A stretch of DNA of 64,000 nt from DASSBR01 sp035701285. Lineage in GTDB: Bacteria > Pseudomonadota > Gammaproteobacteria > Natronospirales > DASSBR01. The notes below the pieces were generated by a model. The model had not been told where the DNA came from. It made no database searches and saw nothing but the letters and a program-made list of their open reading frames with translations. The position numbers and the translations under genes were made by a program. The DNA lies in assembly GCA_035701285.1 (NCBI GenBank), contig DASSNT010000015.1, forward strand, positions 20,210 through 84,209, given 5' to 3'. Positions 42,743 to 52,227 of this stretch are shown in pieces; position 1 is the stretch's first letter; each line of letters begins with the position of its first letter.

Positions 42743-44443
42743 ATGACGAAGATTTTCCATTCGTTCGTACTCGCTGTGCTGGTCGTGACGGCCGCGCCGT
42801 TGGCCGTGGCGCGCGACGTTGCCCGGCCGGTGGTGGCGCAGCATGGCATGGTGGTCACCGCACAGCACCTGGCCACCCAGGTCGGCGTCGACATCCTGAA
42901 GCACGGCGGCAACGCGGTCGATGCGGCAGTCGCGGTCGGCTACGCGCTTGCGGTCGTGCATCCGTGCTGCGGCAATATCGGCGGCGGAGGGTTCATGCTG
43001 ATCCGGCTGGCCAGCGGCAAGACGGTGTTCCTGAACTTTCGCGAGAAGGCGCCGCTCGCCGCGTCTGCCGATATGTACCTGGACGAAAACGGACACGTCA
43101 TCGGCGATTTGAGCACCCAAAGCTGGCTTGCGATCGGCGTTCCCGGCACCGTGATGGGCCTCAACACCGCGCTGGCGAAGTACGGCACGATGAGCCTGAA
43201 AGAGGTGATGGCGCCGGCGATCCGGCTCGCTACGAAAGGCTTCATTCTCGCGCCCGGCGACGTCCGGATATTGCACACGCGCACGAAGGTGTTTGCCGCG
43301 CAACCTGACGTCGCGGCCATTTTTCTCAATGACGGCAAGCCCTACCAGGTCGGCGATCGGCTGGTGCAGCAACAGCTCGGTGAAACGCTCGAACTTATCG
43401 CCAAGCAGGGCACCAAGGCGTTTTACGAAGGCCCGATCGCGGGCGCGCTGGTCAAGGCCAGCCGAGCCCACGGCGGGCTGCTGACCCGGAAGGACTTCGA
43501 GCAGTACACGGTGGAGTGGGAAGATCCGATTCACTGCGACTACCGCGGCTATGACGTGTTTTCGTCGCCGCCGCCCAGCTCCGGTGGCACGACCATGTGC
43601 GAAATACTGAATATCGTGAGCGGCTACCCGCTGCCCAGGTTCGGGTTTCAGTCGGTCGATTCGGTGCATTACCTGGTCGAGGCAATGCGTTATGCCTACG
43701 CCGACCGCAACACCAAGCTCGGCGATCCGGCTTTCGTGCACAACCCGATCGACAAGCTGCTGTCGGCGGAGCATGCCCACGCCATTCGCGCACAGATCGA
43801 CCCGCGCAAGCCGACGCCGTCGAGCACGCTGAACGGCGGCCTCGGTCTGCCCGAAGGCGACGACACGACACACTACTCGGTGGTCGACAAGGCCGGTAAC
43901 GCCGTCGCAGTCACCTACACGATCAACTGGTACTTCGGCAGCGGCCATATCGCCGGCGACACCGGCTTCTTCCTGAACAACGAAATGGACGACTTCACGT
44001 CCAAGCCGGGTGTCCCCAACAGCTTCGGCCTGGTGCAGGGCGAAGCGAACTCCGTTGCGCCCGGCAAGCGGCCGCTGAGTTCGATGACGCCGACGATCGT
44101 CACGCACGACGGAGATCTGTTCATGGTCACCGGCAGCCCCGGCGGTTCGCGGATTATCACGATTACGCTGGAAAGCATCCTGAACGTGATCGACTACGGC
44201 ATGAATGTTCAGCAGGCCATCAATGCGCCGCGTATTCATCAGCAATGGCTGCCGGACCAGGTGCTGCTGGAGCCGGGCGCGCTCGAGCCGGCCGTGCGCG
44301 AGACGCTGGAACAGCGAGGCTACACGTTCAAGCGGCACAACCCCTGGGGCGCCGCGGAAGCCATCCTGGTCGATCCGAAAACCGGCCTCCTGCGTGGTGC
44401 CAGCGATCCGCGGGAACCCGCCGGTTCGGCGGCGGGGTATTGA
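42743..44443 (+). CDS. ggt: Gamma-glutamyltransferase
   Basis: A 566-residue periplasmic Ntn-hydrolase that cleaves and transfers gamma-glutamyl groups, for example from glutathione. The signal peptide MTKIFHSFVLAVLVVTAAP ends at AVA. Self-cleavage should occur before Thr375 in DDTTHYSV, producing the large and small subunits. NIGGGGFMLI and GSPGGSRIITI are also conserved. The ATG at 42743 is chosen over 42710 because AAGG lies 7 bases upstream and 42710 falls in the -10 box. It may supply glutamate and cysteinylglycine, a substrate for a peptide transporter (inference). Confidence 0.94.
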   Translation: MTKIFHSFVLAVLVVTAAPLAVARDVARPVVAQHGMVVTAQHLATQVGVDILKHGGNAVDAAVAVGYALAVVHPCCGNIGGGGFMLIRLASGKTVFLNFREKAPLAASADMYLDENGHVIGDLSTQSWLAIGVPGTVMGLNTALAKYGTMSLKEVMAPAIRLATKGFILAPGDVRILHTRTKVFAAQPDVAAIFLNDGKPYQVGDRLVQQQLGETLELIAKQGTKAFYEGPIAGALVKASRAHGGLLTRKDFEQYTVEWEDPIHCDYRGYDVFSSPPPSSGGTTMCEILNIVSGYPLPRFGFQSVDSVHYLVEAMRYAYADRNTKLGDPAFVHNPIDKLLSAEHAHAIRAQIDPRKPTPSSTLNGGLGLPEGDDTTHYSVVDKAGNAVAVTYTINWYFGSGHIAGDTGFFLNNEMDDFTSKPGVPNSFGLVQGEANSVAPGKRPLSSMTPTIVTHDGDLFMVTGSPGGSRIITITLESILNVIDYGMNVQQAINAPRIHQQWLPDQVLLEPGALEPAVRETLEQRGYTFKRHNPWGAAEAILVDPKTGLLRGASDPREPAGSAAGY

Positions 44444-44482
44444 TATTCCCGTTACAATGGAACAGGGAAAGGAGAACGGCCC

Positions 44483-45214
44483 ATGGACAGGAACACCATA
44501 AAGGCGGAGTGGCTGCCGATTGATGCCGGGCTGCGGGCGTGGTATGCCGCGCCGAGCGGTGGCGGCCCTTACCCGGTCGTGTTGTGCTTCATCGAGGCCT
44601 TCGGCGTCACCGATCATTTCCGCAATGTCGCCGAGCGCTTTGCCGAAGCCGGTTTCTGCGCTGTCGTGCCGGATATCTACCACGGCGACGTATTTGCGTA
44701 CGACGATCTGGACAGCGCGCTCGGCAGGATCCGCTCGCTGGACGAAAAGCAGGTCATGTCGGAAGCGGCCGCCACCCTCGACACGGTCGCCCGGCGGCCC
44801 GAGTGCGACGAGAACAGCACGATGCTGGTCGGTTTCTGCCTTGGCGGACGCCTGGCGTTTCGGGGCCATGCGGTGCTGGCTGACCGGGTCGCTGCCAGCG
44901 CATGCTTCTATGGCGGCGGCATTGCCCCGCGGCAGGACCGCTTCGGCCGAGAGGCGTTGCTCGGGCATATAAAACGGATGCGCGCGCCGCTGTTGTTGTT
45001 GTACGGCGCGCAGGACCAGTCGATCCAGCCGGATGAGCATGGCCGGATTGCGGAGGCGCTCAGTGGCGCCGGGTTGCGCTACGGCCTGCATGTCTTTCCG
45101 GATGCCGGGCACGCGTTTTTCTGCGACGAACGCCAGAATTACAATGCTGCAGTCGCCGGTGAAGCGTGGACGCTGATGCTCGATTTTTTCCGTCGGCAGT
45201 CAGTGAAGGCGTAG
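44483..45214 (+). CDS. Dienelactone hydrolase family protein
   Basis: A 243-residue alpha/beta hydrolase. The nucleophile is Cys119 in GFCLGG, as in dienelactone hydrolases, with Asp in YGAQDQSIQ and His in DAGHAFF completing the triad. The EAFG segment near residue 38 holds the family Glu. The substrate is unknown; no aromatic-degradation genes are nearby, so a general carboxymethylenebutenolidase-like role is the most that can be said. It lies 3 bp before the degenerate GGDEF gene. Confidence 0.9.
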   Translation: MDRNTIKAEWLPIDAGLRAWYAAPSGGGPYPVVLCFIEAFGVTDHFRNVAERFAEAGFCAVVPDIYHGDVFAYDDLDSALGRIRSLDEKQVMSEAAATLDTVARRPECDENSTMLVGFCLGGRLAFRGHAVLADRVAASACFYGGGIAPRQDRFGREALLGHIKRMRAPLLLLYGAQDQSIQPDEHGRIAEALSGAGLRYGLHVFPDAGHAFFCDERQNYNAAVAGEAWTLMLDFFRRQSVKA

Positions 45215-45217
45215 CTT

Positions 45218-46246
45218 GTGGGGGCCACGTATGTCTTTGTCGGCGTCGCCTTTATTATCGGCCTGCTGTGCGCCAGCATCTATCACCGCATTCGGCAGCG
45301 TTTCAAGCAGCGCGCCAATCCACAATCGGCGCAGACGCTGACGGCGCTTATCGGCCGGCTGGACCGCATTCAGCAGCCGGACGACCTGGGCGCGGCGTTG
45401 CTCGAGGAGTTGGGCGAACGGCTTCATTGCAAGGCGCTGGCGCTGTACCTGCGAGACGACGTGGAGTTTCGCTTGCGCGCAACGCGCGGGTTCGAGCCAG
45501 AGGACGCGGAAACGTTGCGCCAGCAACTGGACGCCGACGCCGCACTGGCCGCACCATCGCAGACGGCGCGCGTCGTTCGGCTGAAGGATGGCGCGGCGAG
45601 TTATGCGCTTGTCGCCATCACCGATCACCGCCAGACGGCGGTCGTGGCGCTGCACCCGCCGAAGGTGATTTCCCGGGACGCGGCGAAGCGACTGGTCGAA
45701 GCGGCGGCAGGATACGCGCTCGCGCGGCTTGAAGCGATGCGTCTCGGCGACGCGCTCAAGGAAGCGGCCACTCAGGACGCAGTGACGCGGTTGCACAATC
45801 AGCGTTACTTCCTGGAGTTGTTCGAGCTGGAGTACAACCGCAGCCTGCGGTACCAGCGTTCGCTCGCCGTGCTGCTGTGCGGCGTCGACGGGCTCGCGAC
45901 GGTGAACACGCGTGAAGGCAGCGAAGCCGGCGACGCGGTCCTGCGCCAGGTGGCGAATGCGTTTCGCGGCAGCCTGCGCTATTTCGATGTCGTTGGGCGC
46001 TACGAAGCCGACACGCTGGCCGTGCTGCTGCCGGAAGCCGATCGCGTCGTAGCCGCCCGGGTCGCAGAACGGCTGTTGCACGCTTCCGGTGCGGAAACCG
46101 GCATCGATAATCTGGCCATGAACATCGGCGTAGCCTGTAACGGTGATCCCGGGGCCGACTTCATGACGATGTTGCACGCCGCGAGTGACGCACTGCGCAA
46201 TGCGCGCGAAGGGAGCGGCAACCGCGTCTGTATGAGTCCGGACTGA
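45218..46246 (+). CDS. Membrane-anchored protein with GAF-like and degenerate GGDEF domains
   Basis: A 342-residue protein with a GTG start 3 bp after the hydrolase gene. An N-terminal transmembrane segment (YVFVGVAFIIGLLCASIY) is followed by a GAF-like region (about 55-165) and a GGDEF-fold domain (about 185-335; TQDAVTRLHNQRYFLELF). The active site reads GRYEADT (260-266) instead of GGDEF, so diguanylate cyclase activity is unlikely. By inference it binds a nucleotide or acts as a structural partner. It precedes the NAGGN operon by 24 bp and may be co-transcribed with it. Confidence 0.8.
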   Translation: MGATYVFVGVAFIIGLLCASIYHRIRQRFKQRANPQSAQTLTALIGRLDRIQQPDDLGAALLEELGERLHCKALALYLRDDVEFRLRATRGFEPEDAETLRQQLDADAALAAPSQTARVVRLKDGAASYALVAITDHRQTAVVALHPPKVISRDAAKRLVEAAAGYALARLEAMRLGDALKEAATQDAVTRLHNQRYFLELFELEYNRSLRYQRSLAVLLCGVDGLATVNTREGSEAGDAVLRQVANAFRGSLRYFDVVGRYEADTLAVLLPEADRVVAARVAERLLHASGAETGIDNLAMNIGVACNGDPGADFMTMLHAASDALRNAREGSGNRVCMSPD

Positions 46247-46270
46247 CGATTGTTGATAAGGATATGACTT

Positions 46271-48034
46271 ATGTGCGGTATTGCAGGAGCAATCCGTTTT
46301 GACGACCGCGCCGCGGATTTCAGCGGGCTGACTAACACAGTCGCGGCGATGCGCCGCCGCGGACCTGACGGCGACGGTCTGGTCGCGCATGGGCCGGTGG
46401 CATTCGGCCATCGGCGCCTCAAGATCATCGATCTTTCCGAGCGCGGCGCGCAGCCGATGGTGGACAGCGAACTCGGGCTGACGCTGGCCTTCAACGGTTG
46501 CATCTACAACCACCGGGAGCTGCGCCGCGAACTCGAAGACAAGGGCTACCATTTCTTTTCGTCCAGCGACACCGAAGTCATCCTGAAGGGCTACCACGCC
46601 TGGGGCGAGGATTGCGTCAAACGCTTCAACGGCATGTTCGCGTTTGCGGTCGCCGAGCGCGACAGCGGCCGCGTGATACTCGCCCGCGACCGGCTGGGCA
46701 TCAAGCCACTGTATTACCACGCGGACGACCATGCGTTCCTGTTCGCTTCTTCGCTGCCTGCGCTGCTCGCCGGCGGTGTCAGCGATCACGCCGTCGATCC
46801 GGTCGCATTGCATCACTACATGACATTTCACTCGGTCGTGCCGGCGCCGCACACGATCCTGAGGTCGGTGCGCAAGCTGCCGCCGGCGACCGTCATGGTG
46901 ATTCAGCCGGACGGTCGCCGCCATGAACGGCGCTATTGGGAACTCGATTATGCCGCTGACGAGTCCGTGTCATTCGACGAATGGCAGGACGTGCTGCTTA
47001 AGGCGCTGCGTTCGGCGGTGCAGCGGCGGCTGGTGGCGGATGTGCCGGTCGGCGTGCTGTTATCCGGCGGCCTCGATTCAAGCCTGATCGTCGGCCTTCT
47101 GGCCGAGGCGGGACAAACCGGCCTGGAAACGTTTTCCGTCGGTTTCGAAAGCGTTGGACGGGAAAAGGGCGACGAATTTCAGTATTCGGACGTCGTCGCC
47201 GAACGTTTCGAGACGCGCCATCACAAGCTGTTCGTCGATTCGAACGAACTGCTGCCCGCGCTCGCCGATTGCGTGGCGGCCATGTCCGAACCGATGGTCA
47301 GTCACGACGTGATCGGCTTTTACCTGCTGTCGCGCGAGGTGGCGAAACACGTCAAGGTGGTGCAGAGCGGGCAGGGCGCGGACGAAGTCTTCGGCGGTTA
47401 TCACTGGTACCCGCCGATGGTCGGCAGCCGCCATCCCGTTGCCGATTATGCCCGGGTGTTTTTCGACCGCGACCATTCCGAATTTGCCGAGGCAGTCATG
47501 CCGGAGCTGGTCGGCGACGATTACAGCCGGCGCTTCGTTCACGACCACTTCGCCATGCCGGGCGCCAGCCGTGCTATCGACAAGGCGCTGCGCCTCGACA
47601 CGACGATCATGCTGGTCGACGATCCGGTCAAGCGCGTCGATAACATGACGATGGCGTGGGGGCTGGAAGCGCGGGTGCCGTTTCTGGACCACGAGCTGGT
47701 GGAACTGGCCGCCCGTATCCCGGCGGAATTCAAGGCCAGCAATGGCGGCAAGCACGTGCTGAAGGAAACCGCGCGCCGGGTGATTCCGGCGGCCGTGATT
47801 GACCGGCCCAAGGGCTACTTTCCGGTGCCGGCGCTCAAGTACCTGCGCGGCCCGTATCTGGAGTTCGTGCGAGACGTGCTCGGCAGCGAGGCGGCGCGCA
47901 CGCGCGGCGTCTTCCGGCCGGACTACGTCGAGCGCCTGTTGCAGGAGCCGGAAGAGCACATCACGCCGTTGCGCGGTTCCAAGCTCTGGCAAGTGGCATT
48001 ATTGGAGTACTGGTTCCAGACGCATCTGCAGTAG
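46271..48034 (+). CDS. asnO: N-acetylglutaminylglutamine amidotransferase (asparagine synthase-like)
   Basis: A 587-residue two-domain enzyme. The N-terminal Ntn glutaminase begins MCGIAGAIRF with nucleophile Cys2. The C-terminal ATP pyrophosphatase domain has LLSGGLDSSLIVGLL, with SGQGADEVFGGY further on. It is asparagine-synthase-like, but its direct link to ngg and an M42 peptidase gene is that of the NAGGN operon (PA3459-3461 in Pseudomonas aeruginosa). There this enzyme amidates N-acetylglutaminylglutamine to the osmoprotectant NAGGN. AAGGA precedes the ATG, and ngg follows 25 bp later. Confidence 0.93.
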   Translation: MCGIAGAIRFDDRAADFSGLTNTVAAMRRRGPDGDGLVAHGPVAFGHRRLKIIDLSERGAQPMVDSELGLTLAFNGCIYNHRELRRELEDKGYHFFSSSDTEVILKGYHAWGEDCVKRFNGMFAFAVAERDSGRVILARDRLGIKPLYYHADDHAFLFASSLPALLAGGVSDHAVDPVALHHYMTFHSVVPAPHTILRSVRKLPPATVMVIQPDGRRHERRYWELDYAADESVSFDEWQDVLLKALRSAVQRRLVADVPVGVLLSGGLDSSLIVGLLAEAGQTGLETFSVGFESVGREKGDEFQYSDVVAERFETRHHKLFVDSNELLPALADCVAAMSEPMVSHDVIGFYLLSREVAKHVKVVQSGQGADEVFGGYHWYPPMVGSRHPVADYARVFFDRDHSEFAEAVMPELVGDDYSRRFVHDHFAMPGASRAIDKALRLDTTIMLVDDPVKRVDNMTMAWGLEARVPFLDHELVELAARIPAEFKASNGGKHVLKETARRVIPAAVIDRPKGYFPVPALKYLRGPYLEFVRDVLGSEAARTRGVFRPDYVERLLQEPEEHITPLRGSKLWQVALLEYWFQTHLQ

Positions 48035-48059
48035 CTATTGCAGATCAGGATGAATTGTC

Positions 48060-49796
48060 ATGGCTGACAGAAACCGACTGCACCACCGCGTCGAGCGCCA
48101 GAGCGCGCCGTCGCTGAAGACCTGGCATGAAGGTGGCGACCAGACGACGCAGGAGAAGTTGCCGCATAACGTCGTGCTGAACTGCGGCTGGGGCCGGCTG
48201 ATTTTCGGCCATACGTTCGACGATGCGCAGTTGCTGGCCGACACGCTTGAAGACGAATCGCCGCATTGCCGCGACATAGCGCTATACATCCAGGACCCGC
48301 ACGTCGTGTTGTCGGTTGCGCCGCAGCGGCTGTTTCTCGATCCGTCGCACACGTTTCGCCTGTGGATGCACAATTACCGGCCGGCACGCGTACGCCCGCG
48401 TGGTTTCAACGTCCGCCGGTTGCGTACGCGCGGCGATGCCGAGGCTGTCAACCAGATTTACCGCAAGCGCAGCATGGTCGAGGTCGATCCGGATTTTGTC
48501 TGGCGTCATCGCAAGGTACGCAACCTGACGTATCTCGTCGCCGAAGACGACTGCGACGGCCGGATTATCGGCACCGTTACCGGGGTCGATCACGCACACG
48601 CATTCGACGATCCGGAAAACGGCTCCAGCCTCTGGTGCCTGGCGGTCGACCCGCAGGCCAGGTACCCGGGCGTCGGTGAAGCGCTCGTGACGCATCTCGC
48701 CGATCACTACCATGCGCGCGGCCGCGCGTTCATGGACCTGTCCGTGATGCATGACAACGAGTCCGCCATCCATTTGTACGAGAAGCTCGGCTTTCAGCGC
48801 GTGCCGGTGTTTTGCATCAAGCACAAGAACCCGATCAACGAGGAGCTGTTCATCGGCCCACAGCCGGAGGAACGCCTGAATCCGTATGCGACGATCATCG
48901 TCGACGAGGCTCGACGGCGCGGCATCGCAGTGGAAGTGCTCGACGCCGAAGGCGGCTACTTCGCGCTGAGCTTCGGCGGCCGGCGTATCGTTTGCCGCGA
49001 ATCGCTGAGCGAACTGACGACGGCGGTCGCGATGAGCCGCTGCGACGACAAGCGTGCCACTCGGCGGCTGCTCGCGCGCGCCGGCCTCAATGTGCCGGCG
49101 CAGCAGTCCGCTGAAGACAGGGAGGCCAACGGCGCGTTTCTCAGACAATACGGCGCGCTCGTCGTCAAACCGGCGCGCGGCGAACAGGGCCGCGGGATCA
49201 GCGTTAATCTGACGCGCGAAGAAGAGCTTGCGCCGGCGATCGACGCTGCCCGCCAGGTTTGCGACGACGTAGTGCTGGAAGAATATCTCGACGGCACCGA
49301 GCTGCGGCTGGTCGTGATCGACTGCAAGCTGGTCGCCGCGGCGGTTCGCCGGCCGCCGGAAGTCACCGGCAGCGGTCGGCATACGATCGCCCAGCTGATT
49401 GACAAGCAAAGCCGACGGCGAGCCGCCGCAACCGGCGGTGAGAGTCGCATCCCGGTGGACGATGAAACACGCCGCTGCATCGCCTCGCAAGGTTACCGGT
49501 TTGACCACGTGCTGCAGACCGGCAAGGTACTCAAGGTGCGCAATACTGCCAACCTGCACGTCGGCGGGGTGCTTGAAGACGTGACTGCCGATCTGAGCCC
49601 GGCGCTGCGCCACACGGCGGAGGAGGCGGCGCGGGCACTCGACATCCCGGTGGTCGGGCTCGACTTCATCGTGCCGGCGGTCGATGGCGACCGCTACGCG
49701 ATACTGGAGGCCAACGAACGACCGGGCCTCGCCAACCACGAGCCGCAACCGACAGCCGAGCGGTTCATAGATTTATTGTTTCCGGCAACGGCATAG
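48060..49796 (+). CDS. ngg: N-acetylglutaminylglutamine synthetase (GNAT plus ATP-grasp)
   Basis: A 578-residue fusion. The N-terminal half holds a GNAT acetyltransferase domain (about 115-255; WCLAVDPQARYPGVGEALVTHLADH, shortened motif VGEALVTHL). The C-terminal half is an ATP-grasp ligase (about 285-575; VVKPARGEQGRGISVNL, then VLEEYLDGTELRLVVID, with EANERPGLANH at the end). The two activities acetylate glutamine and join a second glutamine to make N-acetylglutaminylglutamine, which AsnO then amidates. It is 8 bp before the M42 peptidase gene. Confidence 0.92.
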   Translation: MADRNRLHHRVERQSAPSLKTWHEGGDQTTQEKLPHNVVLNCGWGRLIFGHTFDDAQLLADTLEDESPHCRDIALYIQDPHVVLSVAPQRLFLDPSHTFRLWMHNYRPARVRPRGFNVRRLRTRGDAEAVNQIYRKRSMVEVDPDFVWRHRKVRNLTYLVAEDDCDGRIIGTVTGVDHAHAFDDPENGSSLWCLAVDPQARYPGVGEALVTHLADHYHARGRAFMDLSVMHDNESAIHLYEKLGFQRVPVFCIKHKNPINEELFIGPQPEERLNPYATIIVDEARRRGIAVEVLDAEGGYFALSFGGRRIVCRESLSELTTAVAMSRCDDKRATRRLLARAGLNVPAQQSAEDREANGAFLRQYGALVVKPARGEQGRGISVNLTREEELAPAIDAARQVCDDVVLEEYLDGTELRLVVIDCKLVAAAVRRPPEVTGSGRHTIAQLIDKQSRRRAAATGGESRIPVDDETRRCIASQGYRFDHVLQTGKVLKVRNTANLHVGGVLEDVTADLSPALRHTAEEAARALDIPVVGLDFIVPAVDGDRYAILEANERPGLANHEPQPTAERFIDLLFPATA

Positions 49797-49804
49797 GAGG
49801 ATGA

Positions 49805-50938
49805 ATGTCCAAGCTCCCGATCGACAACGATTACCTGTGTGAAGTCATGCTCGAAATGCTGCGCATGCCGAGCCCGACCGGCTTCACCGACGAGATCGTC
49901 CATTACACCGGCGAGCGCCTCAAAGAGCTTAACATCCCCTTCGAACTGACCCGCCGGGGCGCGATCCGCGCCGACCTCAAGGGTCGGCTCGAGAGCCCCG
50001 ACCGGGCGATCGTTGCTCATCTCGACACCATCGGCGCCATCGTCAAGAGTCTGAAGGACAACGGCAGGCTCGAAATCGTGTCCGTCGGTACCTGGTCGGC
50101 GCGCTTCGCGGAAGGCGCCCGGGTGACGATATTCACGGATCATCGTCCGCTGCGCGGCACGATTCTGCCGCTCAAGGCATCGGGGCATACATTCAATGAA
50201 GAAGTTGATACGCAACCGGTCGCCTGGACCAACGTAGAGGTTCGGGTCGACGAGGTGGTGGACAATCTGCACGATTTGAAGGAACTCGGCATCAATGTGG
50301 GCGACTTCATCGCCGTCGATGCCAATCCCGAAATCGACAGCACCGGCTTCATCAACTCGCGCCATCTCGACGACAAGGCCGGCGTGGCGGTACTGCTTGC
50401 CGCAGCCAAGAGTCTGCACGACCATAACGTCGAGCTGCCGGTCGACTGTCACTTACTGTTCACTATCTCCGAAGAAGTCGGTTCGGGCGCCTCCGCCGTG
50501 CTGCATCGCGACGTCGCCGAAATGGTGACCATCGACACGGCGCCGAGCGCGCCGGGGCAGAACGCGCGCGAATTTGGCGTTACCATCGCAGTGCAGGATT
50601 CCGATGGGCCGTTCGACTATCACCTGACGCACAAATTGATTGAGTTGTGCACCGAGTGCGACATTCCGCACCAGCGCGACGTATTCCGCTACTACCATTC
50701 CGACAGTGCGTCGGCACTTGAAGCAGGCAACGATATTCGCACTGCGCTGACCTGTTTCGGGGTGGACGCGACGCACGGCTACGAACGAACGCACCTGAAC
50801 TCGTTGCAGTCGCTCGCGGAATTGATGATCTGCTATGCCCAGAGCGAGCCGACATTCCTGCGCGACAAGGAAGAACTGGCGCCGCTGGAGGGTTTTCCGT
50901 CGCTGCCGGTCGACGAGCAGGAGGTTTGGGAGGCTTAG
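49805..50938 (+). CDS. M42-family metallopeptidase of the NAGGN operon
   Basis: A 377-residue aminopeptidase-like protein. Metal and catalytic residues are visible in AHLDTIG, SRHLDDKAGVAVLL, ISEEVGSGAS (adjacent Glu pair), TIDTAP and THGYERTH. It is the third gene of the conserved NAGGN cluster. Its role there is inferred, probably turnover of NAGGN or a related dipeptide; it is usually annotated only as osmoprotectant-system peptidase. AGGAGG precedes the ATG. It converges on gspN with 21 bp between the stops. Confidence 0.9.
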   Translation: MSKLPIDNDYLCEVMLEMLRMPSPTGFTDEIVHYTGERLKELNIPFELTRRGAIRADLKGRLESPDRAIVAHLDTIGAIVKSLKDNGRLEIVSVGTWSARFAEGARVTIFTDHRPLRGTILPLKASGHTFNEEVDTQPVAWTNVEVRVDEVVDNLHDLKELGINVGDFIAVDANPEIDSTGFINSRHLDDKAGVAVLLAAAKSLHDHNVELPVDCHLLFTISEEVGSGASAVLHRDVAEMVTIDTAPSAPGQNAREFGVTIAVQDSDGPFDYHLTHKLIELCTECDIPHQRDVFRYYHSDSASALEAGNDIRTALTCFGVDATHGYERTHLNSLQSLAELMICYAQSEPTFLRDKEELAPLEGFPSLPVDEQEVWEA

Positions 50939-50959
50939 CAGCAGAATGCGGTCGTTCGG

Positions 50960-51727
50960 CTATAGCTCAACGCTGCCGCTGAACGAAAAGTGGGTCATCC
51001 CGCTGGAATCGGTGCGGCCCAAAAATTGCAGCGCTTGCTTCAAGTTCGGATCGGCATTGCCGCGCGGCATCATCGTGCCTTGCGCGCGATACTGGCCGCT
51101 GTTGTTGACGTCGATCGTGGCGTCGAGGTCGATCGGGCCACCGGTATCGCGGGCGCGGCCGTGAATACCGCTGTCGTCTGTGCTGAAGGTGGCGAGGTAG
51201 CTGCCGAGCGGCATCGGTTGCGGCCACAGGGCATGCAGCCTCTCAAGCGCAATACGGCCGACGAGGGCGGTGGGCCGGCGGTTCTCGAACACGAATTTGT
51301 CGAGATTCAGGTTGAGCCGACCGCTGGCGCTGTTGGGCGGTATCGGCAGTTCGATCCAGCGCAATGCCGTGGCGAGATTCAGCGGCCCTTTTACACCGGT
51401 TGCGATGACTTTGCCGCCGGGCGTCAGGACCGCTTCGCCGGTTAGCTGCGTCATGTCGCCGTGGACGCTCAGGTCGTAATCCAGCCGGCCGGTAAACAGT
51501 GCCCACGGGTGAACTCGCCAGCTCACCCGACCCAGGGGCGAGCCGTTGATGCGAAGTTCCTGTGCTTCACCATGCCACGGCGTCCCTTGCGGGGCGACGA
51601 CCGTAACCGGACTCTGCGGCGGCAGTATCCAGCCGAACAGCAGCGAGGCCGGCAGTGTCAGGCCGAGGAACAACAGGTAGGCCAGCACGCCGACGCCGCT
51701 GAACAGCAGGATGCGCCGCCAGTTCAT
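50960..51727 (-). CDS. gspN: Type II secretion system protein N
   Basis: A 255-residue bitopic inner-membrane protein. One N-terminal transmembrane segment (ILLFSGVGVLAYLLFLGLTL) is followed by a periplasmic beta-rich domain of the GspN type (TPWHGEAQELRINGSPLGRVSWRVHPWALFTG). GspN is an accessory subunit of some type II systems. It is the last gene of the gspG-N block, overlaps gspM by 4 bases and converges on the M42 gene. gspD does not follow, unlike in the Xanthomonas xps order. Confidence 0.88.
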   Translation of the reverse strand: MNWRRILLFSGVGVLAYLLFLGLTLPASLLFGWILPPQSPVTVVAPQGTPWHGEAQELRINGSPLGRVSWRVHPWALFTGRLDYDLSVHGDMTQLTGEAVLTPGGKVIATGVKGPLNLATALRWIELPIPPNSASGRLNLNLDKFVFENRRPTALVGRIALERLHALWPQPMPLGSYLATFSTDDSGIHGRARDTGGPIDLDATIDVNNSGQYRAQGTMMPRGNADPNLKQALQFLGRTDSSGMTHFSFSGSVEL

Positions 51728-52227
51728 CGGGGCCTTTCCAGCGTGACGTCGGCATTGACCGTGCCCGGCGCGTCGGCATGCTGAATGCCGAGCGAGCTCA
51801 CCAGCACGCCGTGCTCCGCCTGCAATTGGCCCAGCCAGCTAACCAGTGCGTCGAAGGGCGCGTTTTCAAGGCGTACCTGCACGCTGTCGTCGCCGCGGGG
51901 CTGGAAGTTGGCAATGTTGCCGCCGACCGGCGAGGTGCGGGCGGTTTGTTCGACGACCGAGAACAACGGCTGCTTGCTGCGCGGCGCGGCCGCCGGCGTG
52001 AGCTTTTCAAGCTGGTTGATTTCCGCCGTCGCCTGCTGCATCCATGCGAGCAGGCGCGTGTCCGACTCGACTTGAGCCTCCAGCGAGGCCTTGGCGTTCA
52101 GCCACGGCGCGATGATTGCCAGCCAGATTACAATCAGGAGCAGTGCAATGCCGCCACCGGCCACGATCTTGCGTTCGCGCGGGGCGAGGCCCGCGTACCA
52201 GTCGCGCAGCGCGTCGGTCTGCTTCAT
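51724..52227 (-). CDS. gspM: Type II secretion system protein M
   Basis: A 167-residue inner-membrane protein. A short cytoplasmic segment (LRDWYAGLAPRERKIVAGG) precedes one transmembrane helix (IALLLIVIWLAIIAPWL). A coiled-coil stretch and a periplasmic ferredoxin-like domain follow, ending in APGTVNADVTLERP. GspM forms the inner-membrane platform with GspL. It overlaps both neighbours by 4 bases, indicating translational coupling. Confidence 0.9.
   Translation of the reverse strand: MKQTDALRDWYAGLAPRERKIVAGGGIALLLIVIWLAIIAPWLNAKASLEAQVESDTRLLAWMQQATAEINQLEKLTPAAAPRSKQPLFSVVEQTARTSPVGGNIANFQPRGDDSVQVRLENAPFDALVSWLGQLQAEHGVLVSSLGIQHADAPGTVNADVTLERPR

Noticed and set aside
42677..45112. Long antisense open frame across ggt and the dienelactone hydrolase gene (about 811 codons)
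   Set aside because: Both plus-strand genes have full family motifs. The antisense product is basic and low in family signals, as expected from GC-rich shadow frames.
46271..48034. Ordinary asparagine synthetase (asnB)
   Set aside because: The following ngg and M42 genes define the NAGGN operon, so the amidotransferase of that pathway is more likely.
49694..50452. Antisense open frame over the M42 peptidase gene
   Set aside because: The plus-strand protein has complete metal-binding motifs and a good ribosome binding site; the antisense frame has neither.
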